Source: Comamonadaceae bacterium (GTDB lineage Bacteria > Pseudomonadota > Gammaproteobacteria > Burkholderiales > Burkholderiaceae_C). From it: a DNA stretch of 50,175 nucleotides. Within the stretch, counting starts at the first letter, position 1. Every line of letters starts with the position of its first letter. Made by a program: the position numbers and the translations under genes. Where the stretch lies: contig CANBYM010000007.1 of the NCBI GenBank assembly GCA_947373605.1, forward strand, positions 1 to 50,175, read 5' to 3'. This document shows, piece after piece, positions 16,864 to 24,685 of this stretch. The notes below the pieces were generated by a model. That model saw nothing but the letters and a program-made list of their open reading frames with translations. It had not been told where the DNA came from and searched no databases.

Positions 16864-18246
16864 TTATGCTGTCGCGTTGATTGCATCCCCCAAGGCGCTG
16901 ATCAGGTTATCGATCTCACGCTCGGTGCTGATGAAGGGTGGCGCGAGCTGAATGGTGTCGCCGCCGTAGCGCACGTAGAAACCCTTGTCCAGGCATTTCT
17001 TGGCGATTTCGTAGGGACGCTTGGCGGGCTCGCCGGGTACCGGCGCAATGGTGAAGCCGGCTGCCAGTCCGCAGTTGCGGATGTCCGTCACATGCTTGGC
17101 ACCTTTGAGGCTGTGCACCGCGTTTTCAAAATAGGGCGCCAGTTTGGCGACGCGCTCCACCATGTTTTCTTTGACCAGAACATCTAGCGCGGCAATGCCG
17201 GCAGCGCAGGCCACCGGGTGGGCGGAGTAGGTGTAGCCGTGCGGGAATTCGAGCATGTAGTCCGGGCCGCCTGCTGCCATGAAGGTGTCGTAAACCTCGG
17301 TCTTGGCGATCACGGCGCCCATAGGCTGCGCGCCATTGGTCACTTGCTTGGCCACGTTCAGGATGTCCGGTGTGACGCCAAACGCCGCTGCCCCCGTGTA
17401 CGCACCCATGCGGCCAAAACCGGTGATAACTTCGTCAAAAATCAACAGAATATTGTTGGCCGTACATATCTCGCGTAGCCGTTGCAGGTATCCCACCGGT
17501 GGAACCACCACGCCGCCGGAGCCGGACATGGGCTCGACGATGACAGCCGCAATGTTGCTCGCGTCATGCAGCGCAATAAGGCGCAGCAGTTCGTCGGCCA
17601 ACTCCACGCCGTTCTTGGGCATGCCCTTAGAAAAAACGTTGCTGGCCAATTGGGTATGAGGCAGGTGGTCGGCTTCAACGCCTTGGCCGAAATGCTTGCG
17701 GTTGGCACCGATGCCGCCGACCGAGATACCGCCGAAGTTCACGCCGTGGTAACCCTTTTCCCGGCCGATCAATCGTGTCTTGGTGCCCTGGCCTTTGGCG
17801 CGCCAGTAAGCGCGCGCCATTTTCAAAGCAGTGTCGGCAGACTCGGAGCCGGATCCGGTAAAGAACACGCGGTTCAGTCCTTCGGGCATGAGCGCGGTCA
17901 TTTTGTTGGCCAGTTCAAACGACAAGGGGTGGCCAAACTGGAATGCGGGCGAATATTCCATGGTGCCTGCTTGTTTGCCGATGGCCTCAGCAATCTCCGG
18001 GCGGCAGTGGCCCAAACCGCAGGTCCACAGGCCCGACAGGCCATCAAAAATCTTGCGGCCTTCGGCATTTGTGTAGTACGCACCCAGTGCGCTGACCATC
18101 ATGCGCTTTTTGTCATGCGCGGTGGCTTTGAAGTCGCGGTTGCCGGTGTAGGGCATCCAGTGGCTGTTCATCCAGGCGGGGTCCTGGGAATACGGGGTAG
18201 TGCTGATGACGGCTTCAGTGCCGGTTTGGTTGTCGTTAAGTTTCAT
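16864..18246 (-). CDS. bauA: Omega-amino acid (beta-alanine):pyruvate aminotransferase
   Basis: 460 residues from ATG 18246, with GGAGA eight bases upstream; the open frame extends further without support. Class III aminotransferase features are present: G-S-G-S-E-S-A-D-T-A-L-K-M-A-R-A-Y for phosphate binding, I-F-D-E-V-I-T-G-F-G-R with the PLP-ring aspartate, and A-K-Q-V-T-N-G-A-Q-P-M-G with the Schiff-base lysine. The sequence style (W-M-P-Y-T-G-N-R-D-F near the start) is that of omega-amino-acid:pyruvate transaminase. It converts beta-alanine to malonate semialdehyde, the substrate of the following mmsA. The divergent LysR gene is probably its activator. Confidence 0.92.
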   Translation of the reverse strand: MKLNDNQTGTEAVISTTPYSQDPAWMNSHWMPYTGNRDFKATAHDKKRMMVSALGAYYTNAEGRKIFDGLSGLWTCGLGHCRPEIAEAIGKQAGTMEYSPAFQFGHPLSFELANKMTALMPEGLNRVFFTGSGSESADTALKMARAYWRAKGQGTKTRLIGREKGYHGVNFGGISVGGIGANRKHFGQGVEADHLPHTQLASNVFSKGMPKNGVELADELLRLIALHDASNIAAVIVEPMSGSGGVVVPPVGYLQRLREICTANNILLIFDEVITGFGRMGAYTGAAAFGVTPDILNVAKQVTNGAQPMGAVIAKTEVYDTFMAAGGPDYMLEFPHGYTYSAHPVACAAGIAALDVLVKENMVERVAKLAPYFENAVHSLKGAKHVTDIRNCGLAAGFTIAPVPGEPAKRPYEIAKKCLDKGFYVRYGGDTIQLAPPFISTEREIDNLISALGDAINATA

Positions 18247-18292
18247 AGCGGTCTCCAAGGGAAGACGCGATTTTGCGCCGCACAGATACTTC

Positions 18293-18315
18293 GATATAGT
18301 CACAAATATCACTAT
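18293..18315. promoter_or_regulatory. Dyads in the divergent bauA / lysR promoter region
   Basis: The 83-base gap holds GATAT (18293-18297) paired with ATATC (18306-18310), and an overlapping pair ATAGT (18296-18300) with ACTAT (18311-18315). LysR regulators usually bind such AT-rich dyads next to their own gene. Binding here is inferred. Confidence 0.5.
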
Positions 18316-18329
18316 TTAGTTGCCAATTT

Positions 18330-19259
18330 ATGAAACCAAAGAGCCGCGCCGTGCTGGGCCAGATCAGCGATATGGATCTGCGCCTGTTGCGGGTGTTCCG
18401 CACGGTGGTGGATTGCGGCGGCATGGCGGCGGCCGAACTGGAGCTCAACATCGGCACCTCTACAGTGAGCCGCCACATCAAAGACTTGGAAACCCGCCTT
18501 GGCTTGACGCTATGCCGACGCGGGCGCGCCGGCTTTGCCCTGACCGCAGAGGGTGAACAGATTTATGCCCAGACCGCGCAGTTACTTTTGGCCACCGACG
18601 CCTTTCGCAGCGGTGTGGACGAAATTCACAAGCGCATGGGCGGGCAACTCAATATCGCCATTTTTGACAAAACCGCCAGCAACCCGGCCTGCCGCATTCC
18701 GCAGGCCATTGCCTTGTTCACCGAGCGGGCGCCGGGCGTTAACCTTCAATTGCATGTATCCACATTGAACGGGATCGAGCGCGGCGTGCTGGACGGGCAG
18801 TTCCAAATCGGCGTGATTCCGGGCCACCGCAGCTCTGACACGCTGGAGTACACCCCCCTGTTTGATGAGGCCATGCTGCTGTATTGCGGGAATGGGCATG
18901 CGCTGTTTGACGAATCACACACCGCTAGGCTGGATTGGGCAAGCCTGCGCCAGTACGCTTTTGCAGGATTGGGTTATCACTCGCCCAATATGGAGTTGAG
19001 CCAGCAAATGCGCATGCCACGCAAGGCCACGGGGTTCGATCAGGAGTCGATTGCCACGCTGATTTTGTCGGGACAGTTTTTGGGATTTTTGCCGATTCAC
19101 TATGCGCAGAGCTTTGTGCGGGCGGGTCAGATGCGGGCTATCCAGCCGGAGCTGTTTCATTACGAGTGCAACTTTTTCGGTATTACCCGCCACTCTCCCC
19201 AGCCGTCGCGGGCAACACGCGCTTTTCAGGATTGCCTTGTAGAGTCACATGCACCTTGA
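18330..19259 (+). CDS. LysR-family regulator divergent from bauA (BauR-like)
   Basis: 309 residues. The winged helix lies at about residues 15-75, with T-S-T-V-S-R-H-I-K-D-L-E as recognition helix, followed by a LysR effector domain starting near G-Q-L-N-I-A-I-F-D. It is divergent from the beta-alanine transaminase gene across 83 bases that contain two dyads. This is the usual layout for a LysR activator of bauA/mmsA. Effector (possibly beta-alanine or malonate semialdehyde) unknown. Its 3' end converges on dadA with a 32-base gap. Confidence 0.87.
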   Translation: MKPKSRAVLGQISDMDLRLLRVFRTVVDCGGMAAAELELNIGTSTVSRHIKDLETRLGLTLCRRGRAGFALTAEGEQIYAQTAQLLLATDAFRSGVDEIHKRMGGQLNIAIFDKTASNPACRIPQAIALFTERAPGVNLQLHVSTLNGIERGVLDGQFQIGVIPGHRSSDTLEYTPLFDEAMLLYCGNGHALFDESHTARLDWASLRQYAFAGLGYHSPNMELSQQMRMPRKATGFDQESIATLILSGQFLGFLPIHYAQSFVRAGQMRAIQPELFHYECNFFGITRHSPQPSRATRAFQDCLVESHAP

Positions 19260-19271
19260 ACGCACCGCCCC

Positions 19272-19291
19272 TACATTGGAGATGCAATGTA
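19272..19291. other. Stem-loop between convergent lysR and dadA
   Basis: TACATTG (19272-19278) and CAATGTA (19285-19291) pair perfectly around GAGATG. There is no clear T-tract on either side, so it may be a weak bidirectional terminator or a 3' mRNA structure. Confidence 0.4.
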
Positions 19292-20599
19292 TTAAGCCGT
19301 AATGCCGTAAAAGCCGAACTTCGTATCCGGCTTTTGGCCGCTGATAAGTTCGGCGATCGCTTTGCCGGAGCCCGCTCCGTGGGTCCAACCCAATGTGCCA
19401 TGACCGGCATTGACCCATAGTTTGCCGATTTTGGACTTCCCGATATAGGGAATATTGGTCGGTGTGGCCGGGCGCAGGCCGGTCCAGAAGTTGGGATTGC
19501 CGCCTTCGGATTCCAGCCGTGTATCGCACACGCCGGGGAAAATGGTCTCTACCCGGCGCGCCAGCATGTGGCAGCGGGCGCGCGCCAGAGAACTGTCGAG
19601 TGTCAGATCGTAGCCGCCCACTTCAATGGTGCCGGCAATACGTAACTCGTCACCCAGGCGGCTCATGGCGCATTTCACGGAGTCGTCAATGAAGCTTACT
19701 TGTGGAGCAAGCTCGGGTTTGAGAATCTTGAAGGTGGCGCTGTAGCCTTTGCCGGGATAAATCGGCAGGCTCACCCCCACGGTGCGAAGCAGTGGCGCGG
19801 TGTACGAACCCATGGCGACAACAAAGTGGTCGCTTTGCAAATTGCTAGTTTCACCGGTCTTTTCGTCGCGCACGGTGACCGAGCCAATCGCATTGCCCGC
19901 CGTGTTGAGCGACTCGACCGAGTGGTTCCATAAGAATTGCACGCCCCGCGCCTCGCAGCGCTTAGCCAGTTCCTGCGTGAAGACGCGGGCGTCTCCACTT
20001 TCGTCACTCGCGGTAAAGGTGCCGCCCACAATGTGCTCGCCGAATTGCCGGAAGGCGGGCTCAATTTTCAGCAACTCTTCTTTGCTCACCACTCGGCGGT
20101 TCACACCGTATTTGGCCATGAGCGCGGCTGCGTCGGCCGCAGAGTCAAACGACTTTTGGTCGACGTAAAAGTGGGCAATGCCTTTTTCAAGGCGGTTGAA
20201 TTCAATGCCGGTGGCGGCAACCACTTCTTTGAGAGCCGTATGGCTGTACGAGCCAAGCGCCACGAGTTGCTGCACATTGCGCTCAAACGCGCGGTCATTG
20301 CAATTGGCTAAAAACTCCAGGCCCCATTGGTATTGGCGCCAGCCCTTTCCCAGAGGGAATTGCGGACGGAAAAGCAAAGGCGCTTCTTTGCTGAACATCC
20401 ACTTCAGGGCCTTCCAGGGCGCCTCTCTGTTGGCCCAGGGTTCGCAGTAACTTACCGAGATTTGCGCCGCATTGGCAAAGCTGGTTTCTAAAGCCGCATC
20501 TTCTTGGCGGTCCACCACCGTGACCTCGTGGCCGCGCTCCACCAGATGCCATGCTGTGCTGATTCCGATGATGCCCGCGCCAAGTACAGTGATTCTCAT
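19292..20599 (-). CDS. dadA: D-amino acid dehydrogenase, FAD-dependent
   Basis: 435 residues. The N-terminal Rossmann motif V-L-G-A-G-I-I-G-I-S-T-A-W-H-L binds FAD, and the DAO fold is seen throughout, with S-F-A-N-A-A-Q-I-S near residue 40 and a late G-L-R-P-A-T-P-T-N-I-P-Y-I-G and N-A-G-H-G-T-L-G-W-T. This matches DadA, which oxidises D-alanine and other D-amino acids to 2-oxo acids and passes electrons to the respiratory chain. Length is normal. No dadX racemase gene adjoins it. It is divergent from an ArgP-like gene, so that regulator may control it. Confidence 0.93.
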   Translation of the reverse strand: MRITVLGAGIIGISTAWHLVERGHEVTVVDRQEDAALETSFANAAQISVSYCEPWANREAPWKALKWMFSKEAPLLFRPQFPLGKGWRQYQWGLEFLANCNDRAFERNVQQLVALGSYSHTALKEVVAATGIEFNRLEKGIAHFYVDQKSFDSAADAAALMAKYGVNRRVVSKEELLKIEPAFRQFGEHIVGGTFTASDESGDARVFTQELAKRCEARGVQFLWNHSVESLNTAGNAIGSVTVRDEKTGETSNLQSDHFVVAMGSYTAPLLRTVGVSLPIYPGKGYSATFKILKPELAPQVSFIDDSVKCAMSRLGDELRIAGTIEVGGYDLTLDSSLARARCHMLARRVETIFPGVCDTRLESEGGNPNFWTGLRPATPTNIPYIGKSKIGKLWVNAGHGTLGWTHGAGSGKAIAELISGQKPDTKFGFYGITA

Positions 20600-20660
20600 C
20601 TGTGCAGTGTGACGCAGCCGCTGATATTTGAAAAGCGAAATGACGCAGATTGAAAAAACA

Positions 20661-20673
20661 TTAGCAGCGCTAA
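20661..20673. promoter_or_regulatory. T-N11-A palindrome between dadA and argP-like gene
   Basis: TTAGCAGCGCTAA is a perfect 5+3+5 palindrome that fits the LysR-type T-N11-A rule exactly. It lies 10 bases before the ATG of the ArgP-like gene and about 60 bases from the dadA start. Likely operator for autoregulation, and possibly for dadA control. Confidence 0.6.
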
Positions 20674-20683
20674 TAATAGAGCC

Positions 20684-21616
20684 ATGCGTACTTTTGATAC
20701 AGATGCGTTGGAGTGCCTAGCCGCCATTGTTGAAGAAGGCGGATTTGAGCGAGCGGCGGTCCGCCTGTCCATTACACAGTCCGCAGTCTCGCAACGTCTT
20801 AGATCGTTGGAGGCGCAGGCCGGTACCGTGCTGTTGGTGCGCAGCCGTCCACTTCGCGCTACGACCGCAGGGCGATTGCTCATTAAACATGCTGTACAGC
20901 TGCGCTTGCTGCGCGCCGATTTGGACAACGATTTGCAGGAACTTACGCCCGGAAGCAGCGCTGCGCGGGAAGAAGACCGCATTTCCATTGCCATTAACGC
21001 AGACAGCATTGCTACTTGGGCCTTGCCAGCATTGGGCCCCCTGGTGAGCGAGGGCTTGCCGCTGGAAATCATCACTGACGACCAGAACTTCACCCACGAA
21101 TGGTTGCGTGAAGGCCAGGTGCTGGGCTGCGTAACCACCTTGAAGCAGGCGCTGCGGGGCTGCAAAGTGCTGCCGCTGGGCGCGATGGAATATGTGGCCG
21201 TAGCATCGGCCGGTTATGCCCAAAAAAACTGCCCCCAAGGACTGCAGGTGGGCAATTTCCGCCAGATTCCCTTTATCGCGTTTAACCGCAAAGATGATTT
21301 GCAAGCCCAGTTTGTGGCCCGCGCGTTGGGATTGCGGCGTGTCTCCTTGGTTCAGCGCTTTGTGCCCAGCTCCGAGGGCCAGGTGCGCGCAGCGCTGGCT
21401 GGCTGGGGTGCCAGTGTGGTGCCGCGGTTGCAGGTACAGGGCTTGCTTGAACGAGGTGATCTGGTCAATCTGGTACCCGCCACCACGTTGCCTGTGAGCC
21501 TGTTCTGGCATTGCTGGAACTTGGACTCGGCAGTTATTGACCGCATGACGCAGGCGTTGGTGGAAGGTTCGCGCCAAGCGCTAAACGAGCCTAAAAACTC
21601 GCCGGTCACAAAATAG
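20684..21616 (+). CDS. LysR-family regulator ArgP/LysG-like
   Basis: 310 residues. The N-terminal part D-A-L-E-C-L-A-A-I-V-E-E-G-G-F-E-R-A-A and S-I-T-Q-S-A-V-S-Q-R-L-R-S-L-E is close to ArgP. The effector domain has A-I-N-A-D-S-I-A-T-W-A-L-P-A-L, a block typical of ArgP/LysG. These regulators sense lysine or arginine and usually control an amino-acid exporter (argO/lysE). No such gene is beside it here; the divergent neighbour is dadA. The gene may therefore regulate dadA, or act at a distance. Forty-two bases separate it from the following tetR gene. Confidence 0.87.
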   Translation: MRTFDTDALECLAAIVEEGGFERAAVRLSITQSAVSQRLRSLEAQAGTVLLVRSRPLRATTAGRLLIKHAVQLRLLRADLDNDLQELTPGSSAAREEDRISIAINADSIATWALPALGPLVSEGLPLEIITDDQNFTHEWLREGQVLGCVTTLKQALRGCKVLPLGAMEYVAVASAGYAQKNCPQGLQVGNFRQIPFIAFNRKDDLQAQFVARALGLRRVSLVQRFVPSSEGQVRAALAGWGASVVPRLQVQGLLERGDLVNLVPATTLPVSLFWHCWNLDSAVIDRMTQALVEGSRQALNEPKNSPVTK

Positions 21617-21658
21617 TCGACCGCTCCAAAAGTTGACGTGAGCGGCTAAACTGGGCTT

Positions 21659-22273
21659 ATGAAGCCTACCGCCGTCAAAATTTCGTTCAAAGAGCAAATG
21701 CACCGAGCCCGCGAGGATGCGATCATCCGCACGGTCAATGTTTTGCTGGCCCAAAAGGGTTTTGAGGCCATGACCGTCGATGAAGTGGCTGCCACCGTGG
21801 GCATTGCCAAAGCCAGCCTTTACAAGCATTTCCCGAGTAAGGAAGACTTGGCCGCCGCTGCCATGGTGCAGGTCATGCACCGGGCGCAGGACTACATTGC
21901 GACGCTGTCCACTACCGATGCGCCGCTGGATAATTTGCGTTCAGTAGTGCGCTGGACCATGGAACTCAAGCTGGCCGGCCAGATGCCTTCGCTTCCAAGT
22001 CAGAACTCCACATTGCGTGCCGTGCTGATGGCTAACAAAGACTATATGGATGGTCTGATGGAAGTCAGCGATGTGCTGGGTGGATGGATTGAGGCCGCAC
22101 AGTCGCAGGGCAAGGTGAACAAACAAGTACCGGCAATTGCAATTTTGTATACCTTGTTTGCACGCGCTTGCGATCCCGTATTGGAGTTTCTAAAGATGGG
22201 CGGGATGTATGACGATGCGCAAATTATCAATCTGGTCATGGCGACCTGTTTTGACGGTTTGAATGCACGCTGA
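21659..22273 (+). CDS. TetR/AcrR-family regulator
   Basis: 204 residues. A TetR DNA-binding domain covers about residues 12-70: R-T-V-N-V-L-L-A-Q-K-G-F-E-A-M-T-V-D-E-V-A, then V-G-I-A-K-A-S-L-Y-K-H-F-P-S-K-E-D-L. The C-terminal all-helical ligand domain gives no hint of the effector. It lies downstream of the ArgP-like gene on the same strand and ends 25 bases before the convergent phosphoesterase gene. Target unknown. Confidence 0.88.
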   Translation: MKPTAVKISFKEQMHRAREDAIIRTVNVLLAQKGFEAMTVDEVAATVGIAKASLYKHFPSKEDLAAAAMVQVMHRAQDYIATLSTTDAPLDNLRSVVRWTMELKLAGQMPSLPSQNSTLRAVLMANKDYMDGLMEVSDVLGGWIEAAQSQGKVNKQVPAIAILYTLFARACDPVLEFLKMGGMYDDAQIINLVMATCFDGLNAR

Positions 22274-22298
22274 AGGCACTACCGCCAATAGCTGGAAA

Positions 22299-23120
22299 TC
22301 AGACCTCAATGCACGAATCCATTTGAAATCTCACTTGTTCGTTCTTGCGGGCATAACCTAGGGGATTGGCCACCACGCGACAACCGCTGGTGTAGTCGCT
22401 TGGTGCGTGAAGGTGCCCGTGCAACCAGAGTTTTGCGTAGGGCAGAAGGTCATCAATCGCATTGCAAAAGCCAGCGGTGCCCGGCGTCAGGCCGTAGCGT
22501 GGGTCCGCACTTAAAAGGCTGGGTGCAAAGTGGGTAACGACAATCGTGCTCCCATCAAAAGGGGTGTGCAATTGCGTCTTCAGCCATTGCTGGCAAACAA
22601 GTCCTTGTGCACGGATGGAATCAGCTAGAAAGGGTTCTGCGTTACGGGTGATAGCGGCTTTGCGCAAATAGTAATTCGCCGCGCGATAGGCCTTCTCGCG
22701 CTTCTTTAGCAGTTGGGTGGTGGGATCAGCAGCATCTGACAATGCATCAAAGTCTGTCCAAAGCGTAGTGCCGACAAAGCGAACCGGTTTACCCTCAACG
22801 TCAGACCACGGGCACAAAAATACTTCCCGCTCCAACCAGATAATGCCCAGTTCGGCACACACCGCCTTCAACTTCGAGTGCGCCATGTCAAAGTCGAAGC
22901 CGTCGTATTCATGGTTGCCTGGCACAAAAAGAACCGGCGTCGGCCAACCCATCTTGGGCGAGAACTGTGCCAATCCGAAATAAGCATCTTCCAACATAGA
23001 GCCACTTTGGTAGGAGCCGATATCCCCTGCGAGCACCAGCAGGTCGGCCCCGGGAACGGGTATTGCGCGCCAGTGCGGGTGCGCCTCCAAATGCAAGTCC
23101 GACAGTAATTGAATCTTCAT
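22299..23120 (-). CDS. Calcineurin-like metallophosphoesterase
   Basis: 273 residues from ATG 23120, which overlaps the stop of the LysR gene (ATGA). The longer open frame upstream runs inside that gene and is not needed. Metal-ligand motifs are in family order: L-L-S-D-L-H-L-E at the start, V-L-A-G-D-I-G, V-P-G-N-H-E-Y-D, then V-V-T-H-F-A-P and a final L-H-G-H-L-H. It is a soluble cytoplasmic phosphoesterase. The substrate is unknown; this group includes cyclic-nucleotide and phosphodiester hydrolases. Translational coupling to the LysR gene suggests shared expression. Confidence 0.85.
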   Translation of the reverse strand: MKIQLLSDLHLEAHPHWRAIPVPGADLLVLAGDIGSYQSGSMLEDAYFGLAQFSPKMGWPTPVLFVPGNHEYDGFDFDMAHSKLKAVCAELGIIWLEREVFLCPWSDVEGKPVRFVGTTLWTDFDALSDAADPTTQLLKKREKAYRAANYYLRKAAITRNAEPFLADSIRAQGLVCQQWLKTQLHTPFDGSTIVVTHFAPSLLSADPRYGLTPGTAGFCNAIDDLLPYAKLWLHGHLHAPSDYTSGCRVVANPLGYARKNEQVRFQMDSCIEV

Positions 23121-24076
23121 GCCGGAAAGGCCTTGTTCGCCAGAGTTTCGATTTTGTCGCGCAACCAAACGTGCGACGCGATGCCGTCCACGCGCTGGTG
23201 CCACAAGGCATCGACGTGGATTTTGGGCACTTCAAACGGCAATTCGCGCTGCGCAAGCTGGTCCTCAAATCCAGTAACGCTGATGAAGTGGCGAGGCAGG
23301 ACGGTGAGTAAGTCTGAGTTGGCAACGACTTTGCCGGCGGTGAAGAACTGATTTACCGTAAGGACCACAAAGCGTGTGCGGTCGCGCAACGCCAGCGCCT
23401 CGTCTACAAAGCCGAAAGCCCGCCCCGAGAAACTTACCAGCATGTGCCGCGCAGCACAATATCTATCCAGCGTGAGCGGTCCTTTAGCCAAAGGGTGGTT
23501 TTTGCGCATTACGCACATATAGTCCCCGGCAAAGAGCCGGTGGTGATGAAAGGCAACGTTGTCCCCGCTCTGCGCCTTAGCCGTCAAGTCTGCCAGCGCC
23601 GCCGGGAAATGGCCAATGGCCAAATCTGCTTCGCCATCATCAAGCAGTCGCCGTGGGTCGCGGGTCGTCAAAGGCACCACGCGTAGGGTAACTGAAGGCG
23701 CTTCGGTGCTGATTTGGTGGATAAGTGCAGGCATTAATTCTGCGGCTGTGGCGTCGGCCATCGTCAGCACAAAAGCATTGTCGGCGCTGCCGGGTACGAA
23801 CACAGCCGGCGAAAGCGATGCCTGCAACCCGCGCAGCGCCTCCCGCACGGATGGCCATAACTCCAGTGCGCGCGCGGTCGGTTCAAGGCCGCGCCCTTTA
23901 CGTACCAACAACTCGTCGCCCAAAGTTTCCCGCAGTCGACGAAGTGCGTTGCTTACGGCTGGCTGCGTTAGCGCCAGTCGACTGGCCGCACGCGTCAGGC
24001 TGCGCTCGGCCATGACCTCGTCAAATACTTTGAGGAGGTTCAGATCAAAAGTGCGTAGATTGAAGGAATGTGGCAT
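23117..24076 (-). CDS. LysR-family transcriptional regulator
   Basis: 319 residues. The N-terminus L-R-T-F-D-L-N-L-L-K-V-F-D-E-V-M and helix T-Q-P-A-V-S-N-A-L-R-R-L-R place it in the NodD/NahR/PcpR-like branch of LysR regulators. The effector-binding domain follows from about residue 95. It precedes and overlaps the phosphoesterase gene, and is divergent from a small membrane protein gene across 136 bases. No metabolic target can be named. Its ribosome binding site is weak. Confidence 0.85.
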   Translation of the reverse strand: MPHSFNLRTFDLNLLKVFDEVMAERSLTRAASRLALTQPAVSNALRRLRETLGDELLVRKGRGLEPTARALELWPSVREALRGLQASLSPAVFVPGSADNAFVLTMADATAAELMPALIHQISTEAPSVTLRVVPLTTRDPRRLLDDGEADLAIGHFPAALADLTAKAQSGDNVAFHHHRLFAGDYMCVMRKNHPLAKGPLTLDRYCAARHMLVSFSGRAFGFVDEALALRDRTRFVVLTVNQFFTAGKVVANSDLLTVLPRHFISVTGFEDQLAQRELPFEVPKIHVDALWHQRVDGIASHVWLRDKIETLANKAFPA

Positions 24077-24212
24077 TTGGCGAGATTAATCTATCATTTT
24101 CATGAATGTAATGCATCACAAACTTAAAGTGGAGCGACATTAGTAAAAACCCTATGATTCATCCATACTGAAATTTAATTACGTTTCTTTTCAATTGCCC
24201 AAGGAGTTTGCT

Positions 24213-24617
24213 ATGGCTCGTATTGCACAAGTTCCATTTGGTTTGGCCGGGTCCGGCGTCACTGCGCCCGCAGTTGCCAAAGCATCGTCGGAAGATTCAA
24301 AAACTCTGGCTGGAATGTTGCTGGCAGCGGCAATGGCAGCACTGCTCGTTGTGGCTGATCAGGTAATCAGCACATGGTCAGACGGTCATTTGTTGGCTGG
24401 GTGGGTCGCATTATGGACAGTGGCGTTTGCTGCGCTGGCATTTTTGGCAACCCCGCTGCGCCGCATATCGTCTTATGGCGCATCAGCTTTCCTGCAATGG
24501 CGCGCTCAAGCCCGTCTGCGTCGCGATGACGAAAAAATGTGGGAGTTCGCACGGCAGGATCCTCGCGTGATGTCAGAAATTCGCATTGCACAAAGCCGAA
24601 CGATTGCTGAATCCTGA
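24213..24617 (+). CDS. Small two-helix inner-membrane protein, unknown function
   Basis: 134 residues from ATG 24213, seven bases after AAGGAG; an in-frame ATG at 24195 lacks a site. After a polar start come two hydrophobic stretches: L-A-G-M-L-L-A-A-A-M-A-A-L-L-V-V-A (about 30-47) and L-L-A-G-W-V-A-L-W-T-V-A-F-A-A-L-A-F-L (about 60-80). The C-terminal half is charged and helical, with R-L-R-R-D-D-E-K-M-W-E-F-A-R. The tail recalls the short basic tails of YjiS/DUF1127 proteins, but this is not a firm match. A strong terminator follows. Confidence 0.75.
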   Translation: MARIAQVPFGLAGSGVTAPAVAKASSEDSKTLAGMLLAAAMAALLVVADQVISTWSDGHLLAGWVALWTVAFAALAFLATPLRRISSYGASAFLQWRAQARLRRDDEKMWEFARQDPRVMSEIRIAQSRTIAES

Positions 24618-24642
24618 AGCAAAGTCACAAATGCATAACGAA

Positions 24643-24667
24643 AAAGCCACCGCAAATGGGTGGCTTT
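24643..24667. terminator. Bidirectional rho-independent terminator
   Basis: AAAGCCACC (24643-24651) and GGTGGCTTT (24659-24667) pair perfectly around a 7-base loop, with A-rich sequence on the left and TTTTCTCTTT on the right. It sits between two convergent genes, the small membrane protein and pckG, and can serve both. Confidence 0.93.
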
Positions 24668-24685
24668 TCTCTTTAGAAATCCGGA

